Shown here: positions 26,360 through 35,563 of the stretch, in pieces
Numbering within the stretch: position 1 is the stretch's first letter
Layout: every line of letters starts with the position of its first letter
Assembly (NCBI GenBank): GCA_963704475.1
Contig: OY969900.1
Location: 806,001-870,000 of the forward strand
DNA length: 64,000 bases
Source: UBA9655 sp963704475
GTDB lineage: Bacteria > Pseudomonadota > Alphaproteobacteria > UBA9655
Direction: 5' to 3'
Notes under the pieces: model-generated
Told to the model about the DNA's origin: nothing
Database searches by the model: none
What the model saw: the letters and a program-made list of their open reading frames with translations, nothing else
Made by a program: the position numbers and the translations under genes

Positions 26360-26815
26360 TTAACTAAAAAGGGGTTTTCCAAATATACAGAATCCAAGGG
26401 CTAAAGCAAGGGCTGGCCCTAAGGGAAACCGAGCCCTTTTGTAAAGCAAACGCCACACAATGGCAAATAAGAGTCCTCCACTGCCCCCGATAATGAAGAA
26501 GAGGGGAATATCAGACGGGGGGAGCCATACACCACAACACGCCATCATCTTTACATCCCCAAAACCAAGTCCTTCTTGACCTTTGAGAAGAGGATAAAGT
26601 TTATAAAGGCCGTAGCTGATTCCTCCTAGAATCACCACGCTTAGGCTATGGGAAAGACCGCAATGTAAAAGGCCTAAAAGGGCCAGAATAAGGAGCCCTA
26701 CATCAGGGATAATCCTTTCTCTAATATCCTTTAAGGAAATGACCATTAAAGTTATGAGTAGAAAGAAAGGAAGACAGTAGGACAGGAAAGTCAGAAAGAT
26801 CCCTGGAGAGTGCAC
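26360..26815 (-). CDS. Prepilin peptidase (A24 family, short form)
   Basis: 151 residues, about four to five membrane segments. The two catalytic Asp regions are visible: ISLKDIRERIIPD near 28-40 and the GxGD site GFGDVKMM near 83-90. The N-terminal methylase half of PilD is missing, as in CpaA/TadV-type peptidases. It would cleave type IV prepilin or pseudopilin leaders. No pilin genes are in the window. Starts with GTG at 26815, 5 nt after dksA ends. Confidence 0.85.
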   Translation of the reverse strand: MHSPGIFLTFLSYCLPFFLLITLMVISLKDIRERIIPDVGLLILALLGLLHCGLSHSLSVVILGGISYGLYKLYPLLKGQEGLGFGDVKMMACCGVWLPPSDIPLFFIIGGSGGLLFAIVWRLLYKRARFPLGPALALALGFCIFGKPLFS

Positions 26816-26820
26816 GTATG

Positions 26821-27225
26821 CTACTCTAGCTCCTCTCGGTGGGTTTTTTCTAGCCGTTCATGGCGTTCTTGGGCTTCAAGACATAAAGTCGCAATAGGGC
26901 GGGCCTCTAAGCGAGCAACTCCAATGGGGACACCTGTTTCTTCGCAGTACCCATAGGTACCATTGTCAAGACGCTCAAGTGCTTGATTGATCTTAAGAAT
27001 TAGTTTTCTTTCCCGATCGCGGGTTCTGAGTTCAAAAGAGCGATCTGTTTCTGTTGAGGCGCGATCATTAACATCCGCCTCGCTTACGGATTCTTCTTGC
27101 ATATGATGCAACGTTTCTATGGACTCTCTTTGAAGATCGCTTCGCCATTTTATGAGTTTTTCACGAAAATAGTCTAGCTGGAGGGGACTCATATAAGGTT
27201 CTGTTTCGCTTGGTCTATAGCTCAT
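26821..27225 (-). CDS. dksA: RNA polymerase-binding transcription factor DksA
   Basis: 134 residues. Coiled-coil domain (LREKLIKW-type start near 15, with the tip motif ASTETDRSFELRTRDRER) then the globular end GTYGYCEETGVPIGVARL and RPIATLCLEAQERHERLEK. DksA works with ppGpp to change promoter choice at RNA polymerase. Two of the four zinc cysteines are replaced (CEET, CLEA), common in alphaproteobacteria. Met at 27225 follows AAGGG by 7 nt and is preferred over the upstream codon at 27291. Confidence 0.92.
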   Translation of the reverse strand: MSYRPSETEPYMSPLQLDYFREKLIKWRSDLQRESIETLHHMQEESVSEADVNDRASTETDRSFELRTRDRERKLILKINQALERLDNGTYGYCEETGVPIGVARLEARPIATLCLEAQERHERLEKTHREELE

Positions 27226-27323
27226 GCGTTTGCCCTTCTTAATGTGGTATAAAAGCGCCGTTATCATGACTGATCTTAAAAAAGCGTGCAATCATAAAGT
27301 TTATAAATTATTAGTGAGACATC

Positions 27324-28367
27324 ATGCTTATTTTAGGAATAGAGACAAGTTGCGATGAAACGGCAGCCTCCTGTGTAACGGGGGAGAAGAAAATTCTGTC
27401 AAACATTGTTTCATCTCAGATTGCGGATCACCGATCTTTTGGGGGCGTTGTCCCAGAAATTGCGGCACGGGCGCATTTGAATCACCTTGAGTTTATCGTT
27501 GAGGGTGCGTTGAAGGAAGCTCAGGTTTCTCTTGAGGACCTTGACGGCATTGCAGTAGCAGGGGGGCCAGGCCTTATTGGAGGGGTCATTGTAGGGGTTA
27601 TGATGGCAAAAGGCCTTTGTCTTGCAAAAAATATTCCCTTTATTCCCGTCAATCATTTGGAAGCCCATGCGTTGACGGTCCGTCTTACCCATGAGGTCCC
27701 TTTTCCGTATCTTTTACTGCTGGTATCCGGAGGCCACTGCCAATTTTTAAGTGTTGAAGATGTGGGAGTCTATACTTACTTAGGGGGGACTCTTGATGAT
27801 GCGTTAGGGGAATGCTTGGATAAAACAGCGCGTCTTTTGGGGCATCCTTATCCAGGCGGCCCTCTCATTGAGCAGGTGGCTCTTAAAGGAAATCCAGAGG
27901 CTTTTTCTCTTCCCCAACCGCTGAAGGGGCAAGCTGGGTGTTCATTTTCTTTTTCCGGGCTCAAAACGGCAGCGCGCAAGGTCATTTTAGAAAATGATTC
28001 CACATCCCCGACGTTTCAAGCAGACTTTTGCGCCTCACTGCAAAAAACCATTGGGGAGATTTTAACGGATCGTTGTTCTCATGCCTTGACTATGGCTCTT
28101 TCAAAACAGCCGAACATTACGACCCTTGTGATCGGGGGGGGGGTGGCGGCAAACCAATATTTCAAGACACGCCTTTCTCGATGGGCTACAGAAAAAGGCA
28201 TTGCTGTTGTTACGCCGCCCATCAATTTGTGTACAGATAATGGCGCTATGATTGCCTGGGCAGGGATTGAACGATTCAAAAAAGGGTTAATTGGTGCTCT
28301 AGACTTTGCACCTCGTCCTCGCTGGCCATTGGCGGACCTCGCAGACGTTGCAAAAAATAAGACGTAA
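27324..28367 (+). CDS. tsaD: tRNA N6-adenosine threonylcarbamoyltransferase TsaD
   Basis: 347 residues. Transfers the threonylcarbamoyl group to A37 of tRNAs reading ANN codons, with TsaB and TsaE. ASKHA fold: GIETSCDETAASC at the N-terminus, the metal-binding HLEAHAL (HxxxH), LLVSGGHCQFL and GGGVAANQYFK. Length is typical. Divergent from dksA with a 98-nt gap. Confidence 0.97.
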   Translation: MLILGIETSCDETAASCVTGEKKILSNIVSSQIADHRSFGGVVPEIAARAHLNHLEFIVEGALKEAQVSLEDLDGIAVAGGPGLIGGVIVGVMMAKGLCLAKNIPFIPVNHLEAHALTVRLTHEVPFPYLLLLVSGGHCQFLSVEDVGVYTYLGGTLDDALGECLDKTARLLGHPYPGGPLIEQVALKGNPEAFSLPQPLKGQAGCSFSFSGLKTAARKVILENDSTSPTFQADFCASLQKTIGEILTDRCSHALTMALSKQPNITTLVIGGGVAANQYFKTRLSRWATEKGIAVVTPPINLCTDNGAMIAWAGIERFKKGLIGALDFAPRPRWPLADLADVAKNKT

Positions 28368-28402
28368 GGTATTATGAAGAAAATTAAAGGGGAATTTTCT
28401 GG

Positions 28403-29203
28403 ATGGCTTTATTAAGCGTTTTTTCAACCTCACAGAGTATGGGGCACATTATGACTCTATACACTACTTCTGAAATTCAAGAGGCTCTTTCCTCTCTTGA
28501 AGAGGGGACCGTTATTTTTGTGGATGTGGACGATACCCTTATTACGCCCCAATCAAAATGTTTTCATGCCTCAAGCCCTTACCGTGATTTTATTGATGAG
28601 TTGAAAAAGAATCGAGAGGAGATTGAAAACTTTGACATTATTCTTTCTCATTGGCGGTTGCAGAGAAAAATAATGTTGGTGTCGGAAGGCTGGTCACAGT
28701 TGCTTCGTAGCTTAAAAGAAAAATACTCCGTCTATGCGCTGACAAAAATCGAAACAGGATCCTTTGGGGATCTCCCAAGCATGGAAAAGTGGAGGTATGA
28801 CGAGTTGACGCAAAAAGGCCTTTTTTTTACCCCCGCCTTTAAGGGGACTTTTGAACATACGCTTGTTTGTGGGGAAAAATCTTCTTCTCCTGCAACGTTT
28901 TATCACGGTATTTTTATGACAGGAGCTACTACAAAAGGAGATGTAGTTGCTACTTTTGTTGAGGCCCAAAGGCCTACGCAAATTGTTCTCATTGATGATC
29001 GACAGGACTATCTTCAAGATGTGGAAGAGACATGTAAAAAACTTGACGTTCCTTTTCTAGGGATTCTCTTTAGGGGAGTAGATCTTATCAAGGGCGCGCC
29101 TGACCGTGCAGTTGCTGACTTTCAAAAACAATATTTGTTAACCAATAAAGAGTGGTTGGAAGATGACGTAGCTGCCGAAAAACTACGAGAAAGATCCCCT
29201 TAA
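28403..29203 (+). CDS. DUF2608 family HAD-like protein
   Basis: 266 residues. A HAD-type motif I (VIFVDVDDTLITPQ) near 37-50 and motif IV-like IVLIDDRQDYL near 196-206 suggest a phosphatase-like fold. DUF2608 proteins are found mostly in intracellular bacteria (Legionella, Coxiella, Rickettsiales); function is not established. ATG 28403 follows AAGGGG by 10 nt; ATG 28451 is an alternative. A weak hydrophobic N-terminus is not a convincing signal peptide. Confidence 0.8.
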   Translation: MALLSVFSTSQSMGHIMTLYTTSEIQEALSSLEEGTVIFVDVDDTLITPQSKCFHASSPYRDFIDELKKNREEIENFDIILSHWRLQRKIMLVSEGWSQLLRSLKEKYSVYALTKIETGSFGDLPSMEKWRYDELTQKGLFFTPAFKGTFEHTLVCGEKSSSPATFYHGIFMTGATTKGDVVATFVEAQRPTQIVLIDDRQDYLQDVEETCKKLDVPFLGILFRGVDLIKGAPDRAVADFQKQYLLTNKEWLEDDVAAEKLRERSP

Positions 29204-29298
29204 TTTACTCTGATGATTCTTACTTGATATTTAAAAAAAATAGTTATATATAGTAATAATATATAGTAATACGTTAATTTATATGTTGTGGTAAAAAA

Positions 29299-30060
29299 AT
29301 GATTATAAAGACAAATCTAACAAAATTTCTTTTAGCAAGTGCAAGTGCTCTTTTCCTTTTAAATCAGTCGGCAGAGGCGATGCTAGGGCAAGAGGGTGAT
29401 CCTACTACAGTTACTGCTGCTGCTCATACTTCTACTGTACAACAACAGCCCGATACTTCTAATGACGCTGCCATTGCCCGTTCCAGTTCTGCTCTACGGT
29501 CACAGCCGCCCATTGCAGCTGGAATCCCCACACCACCAGCTCTCTCGCCAGAGCATACGGCTCTATACGAAATAATCAAAAGTGCAGCGCATACTATTCG
29601 CTCTGAGAGTGACGTTCATGCAATGACCAGTACTTTCGCTCGTTCTCACTATCTAAGTATTATAACTTTAGCAGAAGCTCACTTAGGAATTCCATATACT
29701 GGCTCTGTCCCCTTAGATAGAATAGAGACTACAGTAATGGCCTTTGCAGAAGACCCTTCTCATGGATTAAACCATAAAAGCATTGCTGCTATTTTTGCCA
29801 AGATTCGTGAATTTTCGACAACCCCTGTCGATGCAGAAACCGAAGTAGATTTGAACGATGTACTCTCTCGTGTTCATACGATCGCTCAACACACTCTCGC
29901 CTCTGGTGATCTTGATGTCATGCTTAGGTATGCTATGTTACTCGCAGATAATATAGAAACTGGTGGGGGATGCCATCCTGGCGTGACAGGACGTCTTGTG
30001 CTCTTGTATTGGGGGCTTGTGGCAGAAAAGATAAACACTAATTTTCATAAAATCGACTGA
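29299..30060 (+). CDS. Secreted protein of unknown function
   Basis: 253 residues, no family recognised. A signal peptide (residues 1-27, LLASASALFLLNQSAEA) is followed by a disordered Thr/Ser/Pro/Gln-rich linker (about 30-85) and a mostly helical domain with regular hydrophobic spacing (LDRIETTVMAFAEDP, VLSRVHTIAQHTLA). A very AT-rich promoter region precedes it. The following gene is convergent, 10 nt away, and also secreted. The layout of signal, linker and helical domain fits a periplasmic or exported protein, possibly host-directed; this is inference. Confidence 0.55.
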   Translation: MIIKTNLTKFLLASASALFLLNQSAEAMLGQEGDPTTVTAAAHTSTVQQQPDTSNDAAIARSSSALRSQPPIAAGIPTPPALSPEHTALYEIIKSAAHTIRSESDVHAMTSTFARSHYLSIITLAEAHLGIPYTGSVPLDRIETTVMAFAEDPSHGLNHKSIAAIFAKIREFSTTPVDAETEVDLNDVLSRVHTIAQHTLASGDLDVMLRYAMLLADNIETGGGCHPGVTGRLVLLYWGLVAEKINTNFHKID

Positions 30061-30070
30061 AGTGATTGGA

Positions 30071-30469
30071 TCACTGAGATGTCTCCTTCGTCTCACAAAA
30101 AAAGGCTACAACCGCTTCCCACCACTTTTCCCACCAAGGAAGTTCTTCAGGGGGAGAAGGCCGAAGTTCTTCCCTTAAGCGCGGCACCCCACCCCCCGGG
30201 GTATTTGCTGCTGGGGTTTTAGACCTCTCCGCTGCTATTAAAGAAACAGATGACGTCTTGTCGTACATCTCTCGCATAGAAGGAATAGCACCTTCTCCCA
30301 GGGGAACAGCCGTAGATTTGTCGTTATCACTTCGCATAGAAGGAATAATTCCCGCAATTGCAGCAGGAGATTTTTTAGTGTCAGACACATCCATTATCTC
30401 AGGCACACCCATCTTTGCATTGACGGGACTTAGAAAGGACGTGAAGAAAAGCATACTCCAAAAACGCAT
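30071..30469 (-). CDS. Secreted repeat-containing protein of unknown function
   Basis: 132 residues. A signal peptide (MRFWSMLFFTSFLSPVNA) precedes an internal repeat: AGIIPSMRSDNDKSTAVPL and EGAIPSMREMYDKTSSVSL, then a weaker third unit (GGGVPRLREELR). The end PPEELPWWEKWWEAVVAFF is Trp-rich and amphipathic, suitable for membrane contact. ATG 30469 follows AGG; GTG 30475 is the alternative. No family is recognised. Candidate exported protein. Confidence 0.5.
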   Translation of the reverse strand: MRFWSMLFFTSFLSPVNAKMGVPEIMDVSDTKKSPAAIAGIIPSMRSDNDKSTAVPLGEGAIPSMREMYDKTSSVSLIAAERSKTPAANTPGGGVPRLREELRPSPPEELPWWEKWWEAVVAFFCETKETSQ

Positions 30470-30599
30470 GTGCACCTACCTATCTTTATATTCTTTTGTT
30501 CTAACACTCTTTGTAAAGAACAAGCAAAAATTTTTATAATGCATTTTATCAAGCTTGTAGATAAGATTCCTTAAGGTTAACACGAAATGAGTCTTAAGC

Positions 30600-31103
30600 A
30601 TGCACATAAAACCAACTGAAACTGATTTTTCTTATTTTTCTCCCCTAAGTATTGTAGAAGAGTTTTTTTTCCAATGTGGCTGGGAGTATGACTATTTAAA
30701 TGAGTCTGAAATTGCCACAGATAGCGAGGGCAGATGGTGCAATTATCGTCTTTTCGTCCTTTGGAAAGAAGACTTAGAATGCCTTATGTTCACCTCTTTC
30801 ATGGATCTTAAGGTCCCCACAAACAAGCGTGATCATATAGCAACCCTTCTCTCTTTGATAAATCCCAAAATTTGGCTCGGCCACTTTGAAATTGCACCAG
30901 AAGAAGAAATCCCTGTGTTTCGATATACCTTAACATTACGAGGCAATCCAACTCCCACCCTAGAACAAATTGAAGAAATCATCACGACCACGTCTCACGA
31001 ATGTGACCGCCTATACCCTGCCCTTCAATTTGTTTTATGGGGCGGAAAAACACCTGAAGAAGCGCTGATGGCGGCAATGATGGATACCTATGGAGAAGCC
31101 TGA
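30600..31103 (+). CDS. YbjN domain protein
   Basis: 167 residues matching the YbjN / type III chaperone-like fold family: FFFQCGWEYDYLNE near the start, LFVLWKEDLECLMFTSFMDL in the middle and a C-terminal helix ending CDRLYPALQFVLWGGKTPEEA. Alphaproteobacterial members are of unknown function; E. coli YbjN affects motility and stress. It overlaps the next gene by 14 nt. Confidence 0.85.
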   Translation: MHIKPTETDFSYFSPLSIVEEFFFQCGWEYDYLNESEIATDSEGRWCNYRLFVLWKEDLECLMFTSFMDLKVPTNKRDHIATLLSLINPKIWLGHFEIAPEEEIPVFRYTLTLRGNPTPTLEQIEEIITTTSHECDRLYPALQFVLWGGKTPEEALMAAMMDTYGEA

Positions 31104-31695
31104 GTTGGCAAAAAATACAGACTCTCCTCCGCATCACCCCTCAAAAGAAAAAGTATTTAAAGCCTGCCTTTCTGTCATTGAAAAAGAAGGGTGGAGGAAT
31201 TTTTCCTTTGCAAAGGCCGCCAACACGTCAAGAATTCCGCTACATGTGTTTCATGAAAGATTTTCTTCGCCTGCGGATATCATGGTTCACCTCTTTCATA
31301 AAATCGATAAAAAGGTGCTTAAAACTCTAGACTCTTCAGAGGATTTATCGCCTAAAGATGCCTTGTTTGACATCCTAATGGCCCGCTTTGATGCTGCACA
31401 CCCTTATAAACCTGTTATAAAAAGTTTTTGGGAGTCATGGATCCTGACACCTGAGGATACCCCTCCCATCGTCTTTCAAGGCTTTGCCTCAATGACCTGG
31501 ATCTTGGACGCTGCTCATCTTGAGAGCCGTGGCATCACAGGATTTTTACGCATCCAAGGCCTTGCAACCCTTTATCTCTTAACTCTTAGAGTTTGGCTTA
31601 AGGACGATAGCCCTGATCTTAGTAAAACAATGGCGTTTCTTGATAAAGGGTTGTCACGCTTAGAAAAGCTTGCATCTATCTTCAACTCTTTTTAG
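31090..31695 (+). CDS. TetR/COQ9-like protein
   Basis: 201 residues. The N-terminal 60 residues form a TetR-like helix-turn-helix (ACLSVIEKEGWRNFSFAKAA and HVFHERFSSPADIMVHLF). The C-terminal part ends WLKDDSPDLSKTMAFLDKGL, a block shared by alphaproteobacterial TetR regulators and by COQ9, a lipid-binding ubiquinone-synthesis factor with a TetR fold. I cannot decide between the two roles. The gene overlaps the YbjN gene. Confidence 0.7.
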   Translation: MEKPELAKNTDSPPHHPSKEKVFKACLSVIEKEGWRNFSFAKAANTSRIPLHVFHERFSSPADIMVHLFHKIDKKVLKTLDSSEDLSPKDALFDILMARFDAAHPYKPVIKSFWESWILTPEDTPPIVFQGFASMTWILDAAHLESRGITGFLRIQGLATLYLLTLRVWLKDDSPDLSKTMAFLDKGLSRLEKLASIFNSF

Positions 31696-31707
31696 AGGAA
31701 AATAAAA

Positions 31708-33066
31708 ATGAACCTTCAATTTATCGGAGCAACCGGGACTGTCACGGGCTCAAAATATCTTCTCTCCACAAACACGACAAAGATATTGATTGATTGCGGA
31801 CTCTTCCAGGGCTTGAAACAACTACGCCTTCGAAACTGGGCCTCCCTGCCCTTTAACCCCTCTCATATTCAAGCCGTTCTTTTGACCCATGCTCATATTG
31901 ACCATACGGGATACCTTCCTCTTCTTGTCAAACACGGATTTCGAGGCAAAATATACTGTAGCCACGGGACAAAAGAGCTTTGTCGCATTCTTCTCCCCGA
32001 TAGTGGCTATTTACAAGAAGAAGATGCACATTTTGCCAACAAGCATGGCTTTTCAAAGCACAAACCTGCCCTTCCCCTCTATACAAAAGAAGATGCAGAA
32101 GCTTGCTTGAAATACTTCTCAACCCTCGATTTTGGGCAAGAAACAAGACTGAGTGACGACCTTACCTTTACCCTTATTCCTGCAGGCCATATCCTGGGGG
32201 CTTCAATGATACGGCTCACTCAAAACAAGACAACTCTTCTCTTTACAGGAGATCTAGGACGACCGCATGACCTGATTACGAAACCTCCTGCAGAGGTTAA
32301 AGAGACTGATTACCTCGTCCTGGAATCAACCTATGGAAATCGCGTCCATAGTAAGATTGATCCAAAAAAGGAGCTTGAAGAGATCATTAATAAAACCACC
32401 CATCGCGGCGGGGTAACCCTTATCCCGGCGTTTGCAGTAGGCCGTGCACAAGTGATTGTTTATCTTATTTCTCAGCTCAAAGATGAAAAGAAAATTCCTG
32501 ATATTCCCATCTATCTCGACAGCCCCATGGCACGAGATGTCACCCAGCTATACTGTGAATTTGGCGAAACACTTCGCCTCCCCACCTCTGAGTGTTTTTT
32601 AATGTGCCGAGACGTGAACATCATCAATACACCTGATGAGTCAAAACAGTTAGATTTTAAACGCATTCCCAAGGTCATCATTTCAGCCAGTGGGATGGCA
32701 ACGGGCGGGCGCGTTGTCCATCACCTTAAAGCGTTTGTTTCTGATGAAAGAAATACAGTCCTTTTTACAGGATTCCAAGCCGCGGGCACACGCGGGGAAG
32801 CCCTTATCCATGGCACGCGTCATCTTAAAATGTATGGAGAGCTTATTCCCGTGCGAGCAGAAATTGTCCTTTCTGACTCCCTCTCAGCCCACGCAGACTC
32901 TGCTGAGATTTTAGAGTGGCTGTCTCATTTTCAACGCCCCCCAAAAGAGGTTTTCCTCACTCATGGAGAACCCCTCCCAGCTGATGCGCTGAGGTTGAAA
33001 ATTCAGGAAAAATTTGGATGGACGTGTAGAGTGCCTGAATATTTAGAAACAGTAACTCTGACTTGA
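31708..33066 (+). CDS. MBL-fold beta-CASP RNA-processing exonuclease
   Basis: 452 residues of the metallo-beta-lactamase/beta-CASP (CPSF73-like, RNase J-related) family. Zinc ligands are in LTHAHIDHTGYLPLL, AGHILGASM and FTGDLGRP; ESTYGNRVH and the beta-CASP domain with PAFAVGRAQ follow, then SAHADSAEI and FLTHGEP. Cytoplasmic nuclease that trims RNA. The gene is the last of a short plus-strand run; a palindromic element starts 41 nt downstream. Confidence 0.92.
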   Translation: MNLQFIGATGTVTGSKYLLSTNTTKILIDCGLFQGLKQLRLRNWASLPFNPSHIQAVLLTHAHIDHTGYLPLLVKHGFRGKIYCSHGTKELCRILLPDSGYLQEEDAHFANKHGFSKHKPALPLYTKEDAEACLKYFSTLDFGQETRLSDDLTFTLIPAGHILGASMIRLTQNKTTLLFTGDLGRPHDLITKPPAEVKETDYLVLESTYGNRVHSKIDPKKELEEIINKTTHRGGVTLIPAFAVGRAQVIVYLISQLKDEKKIPDIPIYLDSPMARDVTQLYCEFGETLRLPTSECFLMCRDVNIINTPDESKQLDFKRIPKVIISASGMATGGRVVHHLKAFVSDERNTVLFTGFQAAGTRGEALIHGTRHLKMYGELIPVRAEIVLSDSLSAHADSAEILEWLSHFQRPPKEVFLTHGEPLPADALRLKIQEKFGWTCRVPEYLETVTLT

Positions 33067-33107
33067 ATGGACATCCACCAAGGATAGCTTTGTCATCTCA
33101 CCAGACT

Positions 33108-33239
33108 TATACCATTTCGCATTCAATAGGTGGATATTCTGGATTGCTTCGCTCGCAATGACGGAAATTGGCGTCATTGCGAGGAGCCGAAGGCGACGAA
33201 GCAACCCAGTTTTGTCTGCCACTTGATTGATAAGTGGTC
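33108..33239 (+). repeat. ~137-bp palindromic element, copy A
   Basis: One of three nearly identical elements (others at 46304-46440, reversed, and 57243-57379). Ends ATACCATTTCGC and the complement ATACCACTTATC-like form short inverted repeats; the centre holds two head-to-head GCAATGACG-type palindromes. This copy lacks 5 bp (a CTTCG unit) present in the others. It ends exactly at the stop codon of the minus-strand gene 33240-33824. Confidence 0.85.
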
Positions 33240-33824
33240 TTAGTTGTCTTTAGCAGTTCCCAATGAGCTTGGAGATGGAGGTTTTGAGCCATTTCCTTTG
33301 GGTAATTTTCGCACAGTTCTTCCATTAGAACCCAATTTTTCTACGGGAATTGCTGAGCTACGTGGAGTCTCGCAACGACGCAACAAATTCGCCGCCCGCA
33401 CGGCCTTTATGATCTCTCGACGGTTTTTAATTCCAGGGAAATCTCGTCCGGCTTTACAAATTAACTTATTCTTAAGTTCCTTATCGTCTCGAGCGTTAAA
33501 TAGGGCAATAGTAAGCTTGACCGGCATAGACATATCCATTTTTCGACTCAATTTCACCGCTTGCGTAATTGCAGCCTCTTCTCCTCGAAAATCTCGCATC
33601 ACTTCAAGTACAAGAACTTTCCTCATTAGCTCATCGCCTTGAGCGGCACGAAGAGCAAGTGCAAGTGCTTCCATACCTTGAGATAACTCTGCAGAAGCTT
33701 CAATAACTAACTCATCAAGTATTCTTGCGTCCCTCCCCCCCTCACTCTTCTTCGCCGAAGCTGAATCCACGCAAATAAGGGATGCAAGGATGATAAATGG
33801 TGTAATCAATTTTATTTCTCTCAT
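33240..33824 (-). CDS. Secreted protein of unknown function
   Basis: 194 residues: signal peptide (ITPFIILASLICVDSASA), then a helical domain of about 115 residues with two related stretches, LRAAQGDELMRKVLVLEVMR and LFNARDDKELKNKLICKAGR, each followed by DF(R/P)G, suggesting an internal repeat. The C-terminus is basic and Pro/Ser-rich (GNGSKPPSPSS). No family is recognised. The stop codon lies at the edge of a palindromic element, so the original C-terminus may have been changed by its insertion. Confidence 0.55.
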   Translation of the reverse strand: MREIKLITPFIILASLICVDSASAKKSEGGRDARILDELVIEASAELSQGMEALALALRAAQGDELMRKVLVLEVMRDFRGEEAAITQAVKLSRKMDMSMPVKLTIALFNARDDKELKNKLICKAGRDFPGIKNRREIIKAVRAANLLRRCETPRSSAIPVEKLGSNGRTVRKLPKGNGSKPPSPSSLGTAKDN

Positions 33825-33983
33825 AATTTAATTCCTCATATTATATAACACAGTGCGCAACCATATTGCCCTAAAATTTGTTAAGGGCAAAGTGTTTTAT
33901 CAGCATAATTTAGGGGTGAATTACACAGGCCGTATCCAGCACACCTCTGGTTTCACAGATCTACATGCGCAGTGCAGAAGTTT

Positions 33984-35384
33984 CTAATCCCCTGTTTGAA
34001 GGCGCTCAACAAGTTCTTTCACCGTAGGAATAAAGCGCCCCCCTTCATAGAAGGGGTCTTCTGCAAAGCGATACGCCGCATGGCCCGCAAACATCAGTTG
34101 GTTATTCACCTCGTCACTATGGCTAATCGCCTGAAGGGTTTTTTGAATGCAAAAGGACCGCGGGTCTGCTTTGCGTCCCGTCGTTCCTGCCTCATTTTGA
34201 GCCCAGTTACTAAAAAGGCAGGCGCTCAAACACCCCATACAATTAATTTGATCCGTTAAGATTTCATTTGATTTCTCAGGAGTGACGAAAATAAGGGTTG
34301 TATCGGGGGTTCGCATAGCCTCCGTAAAGCCCATTTTAACCCATGCTTCCGCCATTTCCTTATCATGGGCTGTCAAGTACACAAGCCGACCGCGCGCGCC
34401 AACGGGAAAGCCTTCCGTGTGATCCCCCACCGGTGAGATGGAATACGCTACTTGATGGGTGCTTCTCTCTTTGAGCTCATCCAGAAAAGGATTTGAAACA
34501 GCAGATGAATAAAAGCCCGTAGGACTAAACCGGTTAAGATAGATATCTCCTGGCTTTAAAGTTAAGAGGCGCTTTTTCCAGGCATCCGAAATAGGACTCT
34601 CTTGCGTTAAAAGAGGGCGCGTTCCAAACTGAAAAGCAATAGGGCCTAACTCTGGATTATCAATCCAGTCCGTCCATTCTCTTAAATACCACACACTCCC
34701 AGCCATAATGATCGGGATATCATGAAGGCCAAATTCTCGCATAACGTTCCGGAGTTCTAAAACACGCGGGTAAGGATCTTCTGGCTTATCGGGATCTTCA
34801 CTGTTACTCAGTCCATTGTGCCCCCCTGCTCGCCAGGGATCTTCATACACAACAGCCCCCAACCATTCAGGAAACTTATGATAAGCACGCTTCCACAGGG
34901 CTCGAAACGCTCGTCCGGAAGAGACAATTGGATAGTAATGAAGGCCATAACTCGCCGTTATTTCTGCAACACGGTAGGGCATTCCTGCTCCACACGTTAC
35001 GCCATGGATGAGGGGGCTCACTTTTTCTAAAACCCCATGAAGAATTTCCTCCACCGCCGCCATCTCCCAGAGAACATTCATATGGAGCCGCCCCTGGCCA
35101 TTAGACCTTTCATGAGCAATCTTTGCTTGGGTAATGCCCCCTTGAATGCCGAACGCCACAAGCTCGCGATGACGTTCTCGGCGCGTTTGTCCCTTATACG
35201 TAATAGGAATAAGGTTCCCCTCTGCATCGAGAGCATCCGCATTCACAGCGGAAAAAGTCCCAACACCGCCAGCAGCGGACCAGGCGCCTGAACTTTCTCC
35301 ATTAGAAATGGAAATACCTTTTCCCCCTTCAACCAAGGGAAGAACTTCTCGACCAGAAAGTCGTATGGGATTAAGTGATTTCAA
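33984..35384 (-). CDS. Nitronate monooxygenase / 2-nitropropane dioxygenase family protein
   Basis: 466 residues, an FMN-dependent TIM-barrel protein. Visible are the glycine-rich GAWSAAGGVGTFSAVNAD, VTCGAGMPYRV and IIMAGSVWYL, with PIAFQFGTRPLLTQES toward the phosphate site. A cysteine group CMGCLSACLFSNW in the C-terminal quarter is unlike classic nitronate monooxygenases and could hold a metal or Fe-S cluster. It is a longer subgroup; the substrate is unknown. Lies downstream of pnp, with repeats between. Confidence 0.8.
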   Translation of the reverse strand: MKSLNPIRLSGREVLPLVEGGKGISISNGESSGAWSAAGGVGTFSAVNADALDAEGNLIPITYKGQTRRERHRELVAFGIQGGITQAKIAHERSNGQGRLHMNVLWEMAAVEEILHGVLEKVSPLIHGVTCGAGMPYRVAEITASYGLHYYPIVSSGRAFRALWKRAYHKFPEWLGAVVYEDPWRAGGHNGLSNSEDPDKPEDPYPRVLELRNVMREFGLHDIPIIMAGSVWYLREWTDWIDNPELGPIAFQFGTRPLLTQESPISDAWKKRLLTLKPGDIYLNRFSPTGFYSSAVSNPFLDELKERSTHQVAYSISPVGDHTEGFPVGARGRLVYLTAHDKEMAEAWVKMGFTEAMRTPDTTLIFVTPEKSNEILTDQINCMGCLSACLFSNWAQNEAGTTGRKADPRSFCIQKTLQAISHSDEVNNQLMFAGHAAYRFAEDPFYEGGRFIPTVKELVERLQTGD

Positions 35385-35402
35385 TAGTTACTCCGTCTAG
35401 TA

Positions 35403-35563
35403 GTCAGTGGTCAGGGATCAGTTAGTCAGGGGTCAGGTTTTTGTCATCCGCACGCGCTCTCCAGTGTCATCCCGAAGTTATTCCGAGATCTCATTGCCAT
35501 GGGGTCCTGAAACAAGTTCAGGATGACACTGATCACTGACAACTGGTTACTGATTACTGATTA
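35403..35563. repeat. Composite palindrome cluster between pnp and the monooxygenase gene
   Basis: Two repeat types meet here. At 35466-35527, TCATCC...GGATGAC units enclose CCTGAAACAAGTTCAGG, the same core as at 37693, 39009 and 44404. Flanking it are GTCAGTGGTCAGGGATCAG (35403-35421 region) and ACTGATCACTGACAAC with repeated TTACTGATTACTGATTAC, whose last bases overlap the pnp 3' end. These can fold into long hairpins at the pnp 3' end. Confidence 0.7.

Noticed and set aside
33107..33325. Short open frames inside the palindromic elements (also 46208-46504 and 57173-57421)
   Set aside because: All three derive from the same repeat sequence read in different places; similarity between them reflects the repeat, not a protein family.
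35403..35563. Possible CRISPR array from short repeats TCAGTGGTCAG/TTACTGATTAC
   Set aside because: No regular repeat-spacer period, spacers absent and no cas genes; the units are palindromic dispersed repeats.
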